From Dugong dugon (Eukaryota > Chordata > Mammalia > Sirenia > Dugongidae), in the NCBI GenBank assembly GCA_030035585.1, contig CM057482.1, positions 15,735,001 to 15,799,000 of the forward strand: 64,000 bases of DNA. The letters run 5' to 3'. The translations under genes and the position numbers were made by a program. Numbering within the stretch: position 1 is the stretch's first letter; each line of letters begins with the position of its first letter. The notes beneath the pieces are model-generated. The model did no database searches and had not been told where the DNA came from. It saw only the letters and a list, made by a program, of their open reading frames with translations. This document shows positions 9,545 through 20,464 of the stretch, in pieces.

Positions 9545-9599
9545 GACATGTAGAGGAGAGCATAGCTAATCAGAGCGCTAACTGTTCCTGCTACAGGCA

Positions 9600-10080
9600 T
9601 TGACCTGCCATGTTCAGGGGAGGCCAAAAACCCTTTGGAGAACAAACCTCTGGTCTCAAGGTCACCACATCTGGGCAAGGCCAGATCTGCTTGAGGGGTA
9701 TGACTGGGGAAGGGGGCAGCAGCTCTTACAACCCTGAGGGAGCCTGGGGCCACAGGTGGTGGCCAGCCCTGTAAGAAAGTCTTCACTGGTGAGGAGGCAT
9801 GGAGCCAGGTAGGATGAAGGGGAGAGGGTTTCAGACATGAGAAGCAGAGGGGACGGTGAGGGGGAGGGGTGGAGGAAGGGAGTTGGAGGAGGGGGAGCCT
9901 TCCTGGAGTCCCAGAATCTCTAAGCCAAGCTGAGGCCCACAAGCTTGGCTGCGAGGGGCCAGGCTGGTGGTGTGTGGGGGTGGTGGGTGGTGCTGGAGGT
10001 CAGACCTCGGGCCAGTCCCACGCTCTGCAGAGAAGACTTCTGGGCTCTGGGGTATCTCAAGCCCTCGGCCCAGGAGGCAG
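9600..10080. other. Unique GC-rich sequence
   Basis: Purine-rich runs (GGGGGAGGGG type, 9850-9895) but few CpG and no promoter signature. Overlapping frames on both strands are compositional. Confidence 0.4.
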
Positions 10081-10084
10081 AACC

Positions 10085-10215
10085 TGACGGGGCCTGTTGG
10101 ATATGTTACAGGCCCAGTGTGGGAAGCCGTTCTGATTAAATTTGGGAGCATAATTGCAGGGTTTGTACTGTGGTCTCATTATGGCTTTTTTAATCTTGTT
10201 AACCTCTCCACCCCA
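10085..10215. promoter_or_regulatory. Candidate conserved non-coding element
   Basis: Repeat-free island with 'TTCTGATTAAATTTGGG', 'GAGCATAATTGCAGGG' and 'CTCATTATGGCTTTTTTAATC', AT-rich homeodomain-like words embedded in GC-rich flanks. The call rests only on composition and motif content. Confidence 0.3.
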
Positions 10216-10930
10216 TCTCCCAGCCTCCCCTCACTTCCCTCCAGGACTGCAGGCTGCGGCCTTACAACAATACCAGGAATATTTTCCAGCTCCCTGCCCT
10301 GGTGGCTGTCTCCTCCTCCCCAGACTTGATCCTGGAGGCAGGGAAGGGCGGAGAAAGAAAGGAGGGTCCAGAGAAGGGCTATTTTATGAGGCTCAGTCAC
10401 CCTGCGAGCCTCTCTGTTCATTCTAATGCGTCCAGGCCAGTGTGTGGTTCTTGGGGGGGACCCAAAGGGCAGCAGACCCGAGGTAGCCCCCGCAGCTCGC
10501 GATTCCACTGGGGAAGTGGGGAATCTGGCTTAAATGACAATCTTAGTGAATGCAGACAGGGCTTCTGGAGTTCAGGGTGGAGAAGAGGGTAGCTGGGAAG
10601 GGGCAGGGCGGGGAGGGCTGGGAAAGATTTGGAAGGTTTGTGGGGGTGCAGAGAAGGAGTGGACTCAGCAGAGAGCTGGGCGTAGCCACAAGAGCAGGAT
10701 GGGAGTGCTGGACTGCTGAGGGTGGTGTGAAGGAGAAGCCTCAAGGTAGGAGAGGGTTTCAGTGCCCAGGGAGCAGCTGGAGATGAGGTGGGTGGTGGGG
10801 CGAGGTGGCTTGCTCAGGGATTCCTGGCCGCAGCCAGCTATGGGCGCTGTAGTGTGACCAGGCATAGGGCTGTGAGCGCCCCTGGGGGAGTGGACACCCC
10901 CTGTGGGGCTGAGGGAAAGGGGTATTACCG
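10216..10930. other. Unique GC-rich sequence
   Basis: No repeat, exon or RNA recognised. Confidence 0.4.
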
Positions 10931-10931
10931 C

Positions 10932-11139
10932 GGTTGTTGTCGGGTGCCGTTGAGTTGATTTAGACTTGTAGTGACCCCCATGTGACGGAGTAGAACTGCC
11001 CCATAGGGTCTTCTTGGCTGTCATCTTTATGGGAGCAGATCACCAGGTCTTTTTCCCTGGGAGCCGATGGGCGACTTTAAACTGCCAACCTTTCAGTTAG
11101 TGGCCGAGTGCTTAACTGTGGCGTCATCAGGGCTCCTTA
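10932..11139 (-). mobile_element. AfroSINE, older long subtype
   Basis: Tail 'CGGGTGCCGTTGAGTTG', body 'GGGAGCAGATCACCAGG', head 'CATCAGGGCTCC'. Same architecture as 3673-3876. Confidence 0.92.
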
Positions 11140-12024
11140 CTGTCATGGGTCGGTGAGGGGAATTCAGAAGGAAGCAGGCGGCTTCTGAGAAGCAGAGACC
11201 TTGTAGCTAGGATGCTCTGGCTGCAGGAAGGAGTGGCCAGCAGCCTGGGGTGGGAGAGTGGGCTCCTCGTTCTCCACCCCCAACACCCAGGGTCCCACCC
11301 CTGCCTCTGTCACTCCTACCCTCTTTGGGGGGCCACTTCTCTTCTCCCTCAGCTCCCCTTCCACCTCAAGACTCTCAATCATCATCCTCAGCTCTGACCT
11401 CTTTCCTGAGCAACCAGGAACTAAAGTTGGGGGACCGTGGAGCTAGGAGCTGTCAAACACCTCCAAGGCGCCTGGCACTCTGCTAATGATTTGGTCAGAA
11501 GACAGAGAAGGTCCCGTCAAAGGAGGAGAGCAGAAGACAATGAGGAAACAGCCCTCCCGCCACCCACCTCCACACAACTTCCTGGCAGGGCCCTGCTCAG
11601 AGGGTGGGACGGGACCATGTGCGGGCAGCAGCTCCCTGGGGGCAGGAGCTGAGCCATTGTGGGAAGGTGCTGTCTCCCAGGGCTGTCCTGGCAGCTCGGG
11701 CTGTGTCTCAACAGCCACCTTGGGAAACACTGGCTTGGTTGTCATGACCTGGGAAGACCAAGGGCATTCCCTGGAGCACAGGGACAAGGGGCAGCTCAGA
11801 CACAGTCTCCACTCTGTGCCAGAATGTTGACAGAATGGGGCCTCTCTCTGCCCAACAAGGCCTTTGCCTCCCAACCCTCAGCCTTGTCTCTGTGCTCAGC
11901 TGGGGGGCCCTCTTCCCTCGTGGGTTCAGCCAGCATAGCTGGAGGCTCAGGGTGCTGAGCCAGCCCCTCCCTACATCAAGGCCTTCCTTCCAGGAAGATT
12001 TTGGCACTCACCAACCTCCCCTCA
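11140..12024. other. Unique GC-rich sequence
   Basis: No repeat family or exon recognised. Long frames occur on both strands at once, as expected for stop-poor GC-rich DNA. Confidence 0.4.
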
Positions 12025-12238
12025 GGAGCCCTGGTGGTGCAGTAGTTAAGTGCTCATCTGCAAACAGGAAGGTCGGTGGTTCGAACCCACCAACCACTCC
12101 TCAGGAGAAAGATATGGCAGTCTGCTTCTGTAAAGATTTATAGCCTTTGAAATTCTATGGGGCAGTTCTACCCTGTGGTATAGAGTCACTGGGAGTTAGA
12201 AGTGACTTGATGGTGATTGGCTTCATTGTTTGGTTTGG
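12025..12238 (+). mobile_element. AfroSINE, long-form
   Basis: Head GGAGCCCTGGTGGTGCAGTA, B box 'GGTGGTTCGAACCC', body 'GATATGGCAGTCTGCTTCTG', tail 'GACTTGATGGTGATTGG' followed by T-rich 'TTGTTTGGTTTGG'. Confidence 0.95.
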
Positions 12239-12434
12239 CCCTCTCCCTGAGGCACTGCCTGTTGGTACCTTGAAGCCGATCTGCTCTGCCTGGCACATCT
12301 CTCTCGAGGAGACCCAGGAAAGAGCAGAGATGGAGGCAGAAGGGAGCAAGTCTTCCCTCTGCGTGGTCCCCATAGTAGCAGCCAGTTCTGCTGTCCTCAC
12401 TGCATGTTTGTGAAGCTGAGCTGGGGGTGGTAGG

Positions 12435-12575
12435 ATGAGCCTGGGATTGGGAGTCAGGACACCTAGTTCCTGGAGCTGGCTTTGTTGAAGCCCTGGGCAA
12501 GTCATTCTCCCTGGGTCTCAGGTTTTCCGTCAGTGGAAAGAAGGGGTTGGGCTGGGTGGTCTCTAAAGGTCTTCC
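12435..12575 (+). mobile_element. MIR SINE
   Basis: 'GGGAGTCAGGACACCTAGTTCC', 'CCTGGGCAAGTCATTCTCCC' and 'TGGGTGGTCTCTAAAGG' match MIR sense order. Confidence 0.75.
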
Positions 12576-12944
12576 AGCTCCAACATCACTCAAAGGAGCA
12601 CACTGTAGTGGAGAAGTCCGCCACGGCAGCAGCAGATCACATCTGGTTGGTGAAGGCTGTGGGATGGTCACTGGTCACCCCAGGCAGGGTCACAAGATCC
12701 CTGGGCCCCTGATCTTATGTTGATAGTGCTGTGCACCCGACCAGTGTTCCAGGGACAAGATGGCTTGGGTCTCCCCAGGGGTGTGGATTTTCAGCCCAGC
12801 TCCAAGGTCTTAGCCAGGAAAGAGGGAGGAAAGGTCACCAGAGATCTAGAGATCAAGAACAAAGCAGTAGGTTAAGCCAACTGGCCTGCATTTGCCAACC
12901 AGGCTGAAGTAGAGGGCAGAGAGCCCTGGGTACCTGGGCCAACC
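12576..12944. other. Unassigned unique sequence
   Basis: Nothing recognised. Confidence 0.35.
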
Positions 12945-13190
12945 AGAACGGGCGTGAACTCTGGCAGCAGACAGGCGTGGGCTCAAACCAGGCTCCACTG
13001 CTGTTTAGCTGTATGTCCTGAGGGAAGGCATTAAACTCCTCCAGCTTCAGATTCCCATCAGAAAATGGGGGAGGGAGATAAAACCTACCTTACAAGGCTG
13101 TTGTTGAGTATTAAATGATGTCATGTATTTGAAAGACTTCCTAGCATCTGTGCGTGGCACATTGTAGGTACCCAGTAAATGCTTATTCCT
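12945..13190 (+). mobile_element. MIR SINE, nearly full length
   Basis: Covers head ('GTGAACTCTGGCAGCAGACAGG'), core ('CAGAAAATGGGGGAGGG') and 3' end ('CCCAGTAAATGCTTATTCC'). Confidence 0.88.
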
Positions 13191-13984
13191 TCTGTCTTCC
13201 GTTCTCTTTGGTCTTTTCCAAACACATTTGCCAGTTTGGCCCTAGCAAGTTGGATGAGGCCACATGTAAGGTCATCTAGTTAACCTGCCAAGGTGTTTGC
13301 CAAGCTTGCCAGCCCCCCACTACTGTGCTGTGCTCAGCACTGTTGGAGTCCCTGTGCAGTCCCTTCCTTCAAGGTGCTTACCGTCTGCTGGAGAAGTAAA
13401 ACCACACTCACACCCACTGAGACCATTAAGAAATAAAAATAATGAACAGTATGAGCCATAAGTGTTAGAAAGCTTGGGGTTTCAGGAAGCAGGACTCACT
13501 CCGGATGGGAAGTGGTGGAGCTGGGAAGGGCTAGGCTGCCTCATAGCTGGGAGTTGAGGGCAGCAGGGCTGGAGGGAACTGGGATGGGATGAACAGGTCA
13601 TGTGGACAGACTGACCCCAAGGACCCCCAGGAGGCAGTGATGCGGGGCTGTGTGGGGAGTCTGGGGCATGCCTCTGGGGGTGAGTGTTGTAATGATGGTT
13701 TGCAGGAGTCCTGCTGTCTTGGCTGAGCCTCTTGAACTCAGGCCCGTGGACGGTGAGCTCCTTCTCCAAGTTAGTGGCCAGAAGAATGGCCTTTTAGCTT
13801 CCTTCGGATTGTCTGGCATGGGGGGAGCAGCTGTGGGCTGTAGGTCAGGATAAGACTGACTATAAGGAGCTGGGAGGGCAGGCAAGGGGCCCAAGGTGGG
13901 GGCTACTTCAGTGGGTGGAAATCCAGCTCCACCTCTATCCTTCATGGAGCCACCCCTTGGGGACACAAGGGCAAAGAAAAATGA
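13191..13984. other. Unassigned unique sequence
   Basis: 13220-13470 has the look of a very old repeat, but I could not name it. The rest is unique GC-rich DNA. Confidence 0.35.
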
Positions 13985-14165
13985 GATTAGCATTCACTGG
14001 GCACCTACACTGTACTAGGTCGTGCATGGCACTTTGCCTAGAGAGGCTTTTTAAACCCCAGCTGGTCCCATGATCTTCAGCTCCCAGATGAGAAAATCGA
14101 GGTTCAGAGGGGTCAAGGCCCAACGTCTTCCAGACAGTCGTGGACTTGAGCTGCATACTCTTTCT
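13985..14165 (-). mobile_element. MIR SINE
   Basis: 'CACTGGGCACCTACACTG', 'CAGATGAGAAAATCGAGG' and 'TTCAGAGGGGTCAAGGCCC' give reverse MIR. Confidence 0.8.
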
Positions 14166-15299
14166 CTGTCTCATGCTCTCTCTCAAAGACTTAAAGATTG
14201 TCTGTTAGGGCTTAGGATGGGCCCATGTTCTCTGCCATCTCCCTTCTAAATGTAAACTCAGCCTGTCAATGTTTAGAGACAGAGACCATGTCCTTGGGCA
14301 CATTTCATCACCTCCTGCCCCAGCTGGTCATGCGGGGTTACACACACAGGGTTACACACGCAGGGCTTGGCACCTCATCCCAGTGGCCACCTCCTTGGGG
14401 CAGAGGCTGGGTCCTGTTCTCCTGCCAGCACAGTCACTCCCCAGACACGATGCTGGTAGCTGGAGTACATGGCGGGCGGAACGCCCCTACCTGGGTCTAA
14501 TGACAGACTGTTTCTGGAATCCAGGGATGAGGTGGTTGCTGACAAAGGCCAGGAAGGGAGGGGGTGAGGGACATCTTTCCAGCTGCCTGCCTCCCCTGAA
14601 CCGGAATTGCTCCTGATGGGCTGACTTCCCAGCTGACTGGAGAGATGTTCGACAGGATCCTAACGAGAGAAGGTGGTAGTTGCCGCAAGAAGTGGAGTGA
14701 GTCGTTAGAAGCTAATTAATTTGCTTTTCACAAGAGAGTTAGGATGTCAGAGGGGGAAAGCTGCAAAGATTGAAGGCCTCCTGGAGAAGAGAAGGCTAGA
14801 GGCAAGGAGAGATGTGGGGCCAGGGCAGACAGAGCTGACGAGGAAAAGCAGGGAACAGACTGCCCAGGCAGGCGAGTAGGATGCACGTGGCGGGACTGGG
14901 GTAGAAAGGTCTGGAGTTGCCCGCAGCGCCCGGGACTGCTCCCAACAGCAAACTGAGCTGACGACTAAGAGCCAGCCCGAGGGTGCTGTTTGTCTGTGTT
15001 GGAACGGAGGAAGGGCAGAAAGGCACGGGGATACACAGACGCAAAGACAGGAGCAGGAGGGAGTCTGAGATGCACAAGTTGTGATGGAGATGCATACACA
15101 CATACAGAGCTCCAGAGAGGGCAGAGAGAAGGGAAAGCAACGGAGAGAGAAAGGTGGCAGGGGAGAGGCAGAAATAAAGGAAGACAAGACAGGGGGCAGA
15201 GAAGGGAGGGAGGAGAAAGAAGGAAACAAGTCAAGAAGTGGTTATTGAAAGGGGTGAAGGGCCAGGGGTGGCTAACATGATAAGTGCTCCTGAGAAAGA
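14166..15299. other. Unique sequence, purine-rich at its right end
   Basis: 14195-14360 may be an L2 remnant. 14690-14735 holds 'AGAAGCTAATTAATTTGC', an isolated homeodomain-like site. 15000-15230 is strongly purine-rich on the plus strand (AGAGAGGGCAGAGAGAAGGG type). No gene seen. Confidence 0.35.
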
Positions 15300-15495
15300 T
15301 CTAGAGTCCTTGTTTAACATGCTCGGCTGCTAACCAAAAGATTGGAAGTTTGAGTCCACCAGAGGTGCCTTGGAAGAAAGGCTTGGCAATCCAGTCCTGA
15401 AAAAATCAGCCACTGAAAAGCCTACGGAGCACAGTTCTATTCTCACGCACATGGGCTCTCCACGCGTTGGAATCAACTCACTGCAACTAGTTTTA
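15300..15495 (+). mobile_element. AfroSINE, GAGTCC-head subtype
   Basis: 'TAGAGTCCTTGTTTAACATG' head, 'GTGCCTTGGAAGAAAGGC' body, 'GGAGCACAGTTCTATTCTC' and tail 'GGAATCAACTCACTGCAAC'. Confidence 0.9.
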
Positions 15496-15547
15496 AGAAG
15501 GATCTCGACTCTGTTGTTTCTGTCCTGCTCATCTGACTGTCTGCAAC

Positions 15548-15710
15548 AAGGCTCGGCCAACTTTTCTGTAAAGGGCCAAAGAGTAAATATTTCAGGCTTT
15601 GCAGGCCGTCCAGTTTCTGTTGCAGATTCTTCTTTGTGAAAGATGCAAAAACCATTCTCAGCTCAAGGGCCCCACAAGCACAGGCCACTGGCTGATTGGG
15701 CCCCAAAAGC
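15548..15710. mobile_element. hAT-like MITE fragment
   Basis: 'GGCCAACTTTTCTGTAAAGG', 'AAAGAGTAAATATTTCAGGC' and 'CTTTGCAGGCCGTCCAG' belong to the same short DNA transposon family as 52882-53500. Confidence 0.75.
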
Positions 15711-15724
15711 CATCCCACCCCGTC

Positions 15725-15850
15725 TAGAGCTTGCTTCTCAAAATGGAATGTGGGGCCTGAGATTTGGAATTTCTACCAAGCTCCCAAGTGATGGGATGCT
15801 GCTGGCCTACAGATCCCAATTTGAGTATCTAGGGGCTGGGCCACCCTGTG
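15725..15850. mobile_element. MER5-like fragment
   Basis: 'GCTTCTCAAAATGGAATGTG' and 'GATTTGGAATTTCTACCAAG' loosely fit the MER5 group. Confidence 0.45.
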
Positions 15851-16774
15851 GGATGGGGCCATCGGGAGGCAAGTCGTCCAGAACCTCCTGAGGCCTCGCT
15901 GAAGATGCATCCCTTGTCTGCAGAGCCCAGTGGTCAGGCTGGGCTGTGGTAGACCCCCTTCAAAGATGGACTCTCTGTCCTGCGGCAGGCAGTGGGGTGA
16001 GCAGATGGCCATCCGCCATTAGCAACTTCAGGGTCTGCCTCAGCCTGAGGTCCCACCCTCCCTGGGGGAGCTGCATCTGGTGACTGAGCAAAATGGGAGG
16101 GTGAGTCAGGCCCACAGGACACCGCTGTCGGGCACTGCTCTTTCCAGAGTTCCCTGCTGGCCTGGCGGAGGGAGAGGTGAGGGGAAGAGGAGTATTCCCG
16201 GAAGAGAAAATGGCAAGAGCAAGGGTTGCAAAGCTCCTGGCCCAGGGATCCTAGCTCCCAGGACCCCTATCCCTGTGACTCCTTCCTGGGGTGCATTGCT
16301 GGAAGAAAATGGGCAGCAGTCCTCTGTTGCTGTTGTCGTTGTTAGTTGCTACTGGTCCTTGGAAATGTGCCATAGGCATCCCTTCGAGTCCTGCTAGTTT
16401 TGTCAGGCATGCTTCGCAATTCAGCTTCTCTCTCCCTCTGCCCACCCAGCTTCCTCCCTTGCCTATCACTGCTGCAGATCCTTAATATACGTCTGTCACC
16501 CCAAGCTCCTCTCAGGGTCTGCTTCCAGACAACCCATCCTGCGACACAGGTGCCACGGGACATCCAGGCTAGAGGGCAGTGGCGACCACAGGCTGCCCTG
16601 GGGTTCCTGCCTGGTGGGCTCCACGTTAGCCAGTCTCACCTGGGGCCAGCAGCAAGTAAAGCTACATCTCTGTGGCCACCGGAGTTCTCCCGGCCCTGCG
16701 GGCTCCCAGGGCCCCAGCATATACTACAAGGCAGCGGGGCAGGTGGAGAAGGGGGCACGGTGGTGCAAGGGGCT
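15851..16774. other. Unassigned unique sequence
   Basis: No gene or repeat except a possible SINE tail scrap near 16322-16350 ('GTTGTCGTTGTTAGTTGC'). Confidence 0.35.
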
Positions 16775-16890
16775 GGAGACTTGGGCCTGGCCTGGGCTAA
16801 GGCACTAATGTGCTGTGTGGCTTTGGGCAAGTCACTGCCACTCTCTGAGCCTATGCTTTCTCATTAGTAAATGGGCTAGAATAGATGATC
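16775..16890 (+). mobile_element. MIR SINE core
   Basis: 'GTGTGGCTTTGGGCAAGTC' and 'CTCTCTGAGCCTATGC' are MIR core in sense. Confidence 0.85.
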
Positions 16891-16892
16891 CT

Positions 16893-17367
16893 TGTATTAA
16901 TGTCCTGTGCCCACTGAATCAAATCACTACAAACTTGGTGGCTTAAAGCAACAGGCATTTATTCTCTCACAGCTCTGGAGGTCAGAAGCCCAAAATCCGT
17001 ACCACTGGGCTGGAATCAAGGTGTTGTCAGGGCCAGGCTCCCTTCTGAGACTTTAGGGGAGAATCCATGCCTTGTCTCTTCCAATTTCTTGTGGCTGCCG
17101 GCATTCCTTGGCTTGTGGCTATGTCACTCCAGTATCTGTCTTCACATCACCTTCTCTGCGCATCTGGGTGTCAAGTCTCTCTCTGCCTTTCCCGTATAAG
17201 GACACTTGCTATTGCATTTAGGACTCACGCAGAGGACCCAGAATAATCTCCCTATCTCAAAGTCCTTAATCACATCTGCAAAACCCCTTTTCCCAAATAA
17301 GGTCATATTTACAGGCTCCAGCGATTAGGACCTGCTGCCTTTGGGAGCCATTACTCAGTCTGCTACA
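16893..17367 (-). mobile_element. MaLR/MLT1-type LTR
   Basis: 'GGTGGCTTAAAGCAACAGGC', 'CTCACAGCTCTGGAGGTCAG', 'CCCAAATAAGGTCATATTTAC' and terminal 'TCTGCTACA' give a reversed MaLR-class LTR of about 475 bp, older than the 9151 group. Confidence 0.82.
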
Positions 17368-17544
17368 CTCGCTCTTTGTCTCCCTCGCAGGCTTTAGTTC
17401 TGCTCGAGTTCTGTCTTCCTGAGCTGCAGTTTTAGGCACTTGGTGTCTACCGTTCCCTTCCATAGCTCAGCTGGTCTCATTCTGCCCAAAACTGATCTCA
17501 ATGCATATTGATTAAGCAGATAGCTCTTCCACCCACACTGCTGA

Positions 17545-17940
17545 TGTTATCAGCAGTATCAACCACCATCACCACAGCTAATATTTATTAAGTGCTTACC
17601 ATATGCTTAGAGCCCTGGTGGAGCAGTGTTTAAGAGCTTGGCTGCTAACCAAAAGGTTGGCAGTTCGAATCCACTAGCCACTCCTTGGAAAACCTATACG
17701 GCAGTTCTACTCTGTCCTAGAGGGTTGCTATGAGTCAGAATCGACTGGCTGGCAAGGGATTTACTGTATGCTCACTGTCTTACTTGCTTTATATCATTTA
17801 CTACCACCCAAGGAGGTAAGTGCTATTATAAATCTCCATTTTGTAGATAAGACAACCAGAGAGGGGAGGCTACGTAATTTGCCCCAGGCCCGCAGATGTG
17901 GAGCTGGGATCCCCCTCCTGTTGTCTGACTTGAGCCTCTT
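17545..17940 (-). mobile_element. MIR SINE split by AfroSINE
   Basis: Left part ends 'AAGTGCTTACCATATGCT'; right part runs 'AAGTGCTATTATAAATCTCC', 'GATAAGACAACCAGAGAGGG'. Both halves keep MIR order. Confidence 0.88.
17608..17759 (+). mobile_element. AfroSINE, short form, with TSD
   Basis: Head AGAGCCCTGGTGGAGCAGTG to tail 'GAATCGACTGGCTGGCAAGG'. The duplicated MIR text TTACCATATGCT (17596-17607) and TTACTGTATGCT (17761-17772) flanks it. Confidence 0.95.
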
Positions 17941-18394
17941 CCAGCTCCTACAGTCCACACCATCCCAGAGTCAGTAGGGCTTCTCTTTGAAACTGTTTAC
18001 AAAGTTCGGTTCCTTTTGAACTTTGTCTGAAGAGAGTGTCTTATCAGATCCTGCAAATCACAGACATAACAGGGGAAGGGCTGTTCTGTAAAGGTGAAAA
18101 TCAAATTACAAGAGCCAGAAAATGTGGTTTGTTTTGGGCAGAAGAGGAAGGGAATATCCTGGGCCCTTACCTGCCGGTTCAGCAGCACATTTCAGCTGCT
18201 CTCTATCATTCTTTCAACTCTGAACGGCTTTGGATTTTGAATATCAGCCCTTGTTCCTGTGTAATGTATGGGTTGACCTTCTTGAATAAGTTATTTGTTC
18301 ATCAATGAATGGGCCTATGCATGTTACTAAACATCGGCCCTCCTATTTACCCTAATCCTGGCTTTAATTTCAGGCCCTAGAAACATCTAGACAT
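17941..18394. other. Unique sequence with a perfect 8-bp inverted repeat
   Basis: CAAAGTTC (18000-18007) and GAACTTTG (18018-18025) are inverted around a 10-bp spacer. Also 'CTTATCAGATCC' (GATA-like). No repeat recognised. Confidence 0.4.
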
Positions 18395-18925
18395 AAAAAA
18401 CTGTGTCCACCCAGGTAAAGAGACCATTATGGAAGGATGTTGACAAATGATTCTCTTGGAAGTGTTTTCAAAAGTCCAGAGGTGAGTAAGTAGAATGGCC
18501 CCTTTGAAGACGTTTTTGGTCAAGAGGAAATCACAGTTGAAAAACAAGCATGGCAGCCAAGGATTTGGGGGGACAGAGGGGAGGAGTGGGTAAGTGGGAC
18601 ACAGGGTATTTTTAGGGGAGTGAAACTATCTTGCATGACACTGTAATGGTGGACACGTGATACTATGCACTTGTCAAAACCGGTAGGATGGTACAACACA
18701 TAGAGGGAACCCTAATGGAAACTGCGGACTTCAGTTAATAACAATGTGTCAATATTGGTTCATTAACTGTAACAAATGTCCTGCACCAATGCCAGATGTT
18801 AGTAATAGGGAAAACTGTGAGTGGGGGAGAAGAAGTATTTGGGAACTCTCTGTACTTTCTGCTCAATTTTTCTGTAAACCTAAAACTGCTCGAAAAAAAG
18901 TTTATTAAAAAAAAAAAAGAAAGAA
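18395..18925 (+). mobile_element. L1M 3' UTR
   Basis: 'GGAACCCTAATGGAAACTGC', 'GGTTCATTAACTGTAACAAATG', 'CTCAATTTTTCTGTAAACCT' and 'AAAACTGCTC' then a poly-A tail at 18907-18919 form the 3' end of a middle-aged L1 in sense. Confidence 0.9.
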
Positions 18926-18980
18926 AGAAAACACACACATACAAGCAAAGCTGCAGATTAAAGGCACTAAGCATATCTTA

Positions 18981-19321
18981 GGGGGCAGTTGTGATTCAGT
19001 GGTAGAATTCTTGCTTTCCTCACGAGAGACTCGGATTTGATTCCTGGCCAATGCACCAAGGGCAGCCACCACTCATTTGTCAGTGGAGGCTTGCATGTTG
19101 TTACGATGCTGAACAGGTTTCAGTGGAGTTTTCAGATCGAGACTAGGAAGAAAGGCCTGGTGATCTATTTCCAAAAACCAGCCAATGAAAGCCCTATGGA
19201 ATCACAATGATCCAGTTTGCAGCTGATCATGGGAACGGTACAAGACCAAGTATCGTTTGGTTCTGTTGCACCTGGGGTCACCAAGAGTTGGTGGCTGACT
19301 CAATGGCAGCTAACAACAACA
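18981..19321 (+). mobile_element. tRNA-Gly-headed SINE with RTE-like tail
   Basis: The head (18984-19057) aligns along its length with tRNA-Gly: 'TTCAGTGGTAGAATTCTTGC' and B box GATTTGATTCC (19034-19044), ending GGCCAATGCACC. The body 'GGCCTGGTGATCTATTTCC' and tail 'ACTCAATGGCAGCTAACAAC' match, in reverse, the RTE-tailed element at 59569-60032. Flanks AGCATATCTTA (18970-18980) and AGTACATCTTA (19322-19332) look like an 11-bp TSD with two changes. The B box has diverged, so it is not a tRNA gene. Confidence 0.85.
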
Positions 19322-19332
19322 AGTACATCTTA

Positions 19333-19974
19333 TTTCTCTGGATACAGGGACCAGCAGGAGCAAATAGTATAGAAGCGAGAGGAAGCATGGAGCATTTGCC
19401 GGGCTGATGTATGTGGCAGGAGGGGACACTGCTGGGACACACGGCGCCAGCTGTGGGGGGCTTTGTAGACCACACCAGGAGTTTGCAATCAATTCTGAAG
19501 GTCACGGGGCACCCCTGAGTGACTTTAAGCAGAAAAATGACGTGTCATGGGCTTTAGAAACATTTTTCTGGCTGTGGTAATAGCCCCAGCAAGAGGTGAG
19601 GAGGACGTGGACTCAGCAATAAAGAGGAGAGGCTGGATTTGAGAGAGAGTCGAATCCAACCGGTGGTTGGCCTTGGTGAATGAGGAGATGGAGGGAGGAA
19701 AGAAGCCCCATGCGTGACTTGGGTGAGTGGATGGACCTTTCACAGAGGTGGGGGAGCAGGACGTAGGGAACAAGCAGGACAGTGCACTGGGGAAGAGGGC
19801 CAGAGGAGGAGTTTTACTGAAAGGAGCCACGGCTGGGAGTGACAGAAAATGCATGCTGATCTTTCTTCATGAAGCAGGACCCGGAGACCTGCAGCTGGGC
19901 AGGGACGCACCTAGGAGCAGCAGCAGGGTGCCGCTGGGAACCCTCAGACAGAAGCCAGACATCCAGCCCTACTC
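19333..19974. other. Probable old interspersed repeat and unique sequence
   Basis: 19440-19690 ('AGACCACACCAGGAGTTTGC', 'AAGCAGAAAAATGACGTGTC', 'TTTTCTGGCTGTGGTAATAG') resembles an ancient mammalian repeat I cannot name. The remainder is unassigned. Confidence 0.35.
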
Positions 19975-20055
19975 ACTGTGAACTTCTGGCAAGTCACACT
20001 CTTTGTCTGTCTCAGTTTCCTCATCTGCTAAATGTGAGAGTTGGACAAGACCAGG
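19975..20055 (+). mobile_element. MIR SINE core fragment
   Basis: 'CTTCTGGCAAGTCACACTC' and 'GTCTCAGTTTCCTCATCTGC' are MIR core. Confidence 0.85.
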
Positions 20056-20464
20056 GGTGTTTGCCTGGAGGGTTGGTGAGGGATGTCCCTGAGCCCCTGG
20101 AGATGATGTGTAAACCTATACGTGCACTTTCACTTTTGTGGGGTGCTGGCGGTCACCTGAAGAGTGAAGCGATCCCTTCTCGCAGTTGGAGACCTGCTGG
20201 TAAGCATTGCTCTCTAAATATGCCGGGATGAGTCTTGTCTTGCTCCCCCAGTTCCTGGAAGGCACAGACCTGCGTCATAGCTTGCCCACATGCTCCTTAG
20301 TGGGTGTGTCTTGATGCCCCATAGGGGCTACACAGCACTGCAGAGTCACACACGGGTGGCCGGGGGATCCCTCAGTGCAGCTAGATGCTCAGGCTCTTCT
20401 GGCCTCCTGTCCCCTGCTCAGCCCAGGCGTGTGTCCCACACGGGAGCCCCCAGCATGCTCTGGT
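20056..20464. other. Unassigned unique sequence
   Basis: Nothing recognised. Confidence 0.35.

Noticed and set aside
9490-9942. 150-codon minus-strand frame
   Set aside because: Starts in GC-rich DNA and ends inside an LTR; proline/serine-rich by composition.
9930-10120. CpG-island promoter
   Set aside because: GC-rich but CpG dinucleotides are sparse, and no transcript structure follows.
10302-10786. Overlapping Gly/Arg-rich frames as a small gene
   Set aside because: Frames exist in parallel on several phases, which is a composition effect.
12186-12671. 161-codon minus-strand frame
   Set aside because: Runs through a MIR and an AfroSINE tail; no domain.
18984-19057. tRNA-Gly gene
   Set aside because: It is the head of a SINE: diverged B box, stem mismatches and an immediate SINE body downstream.
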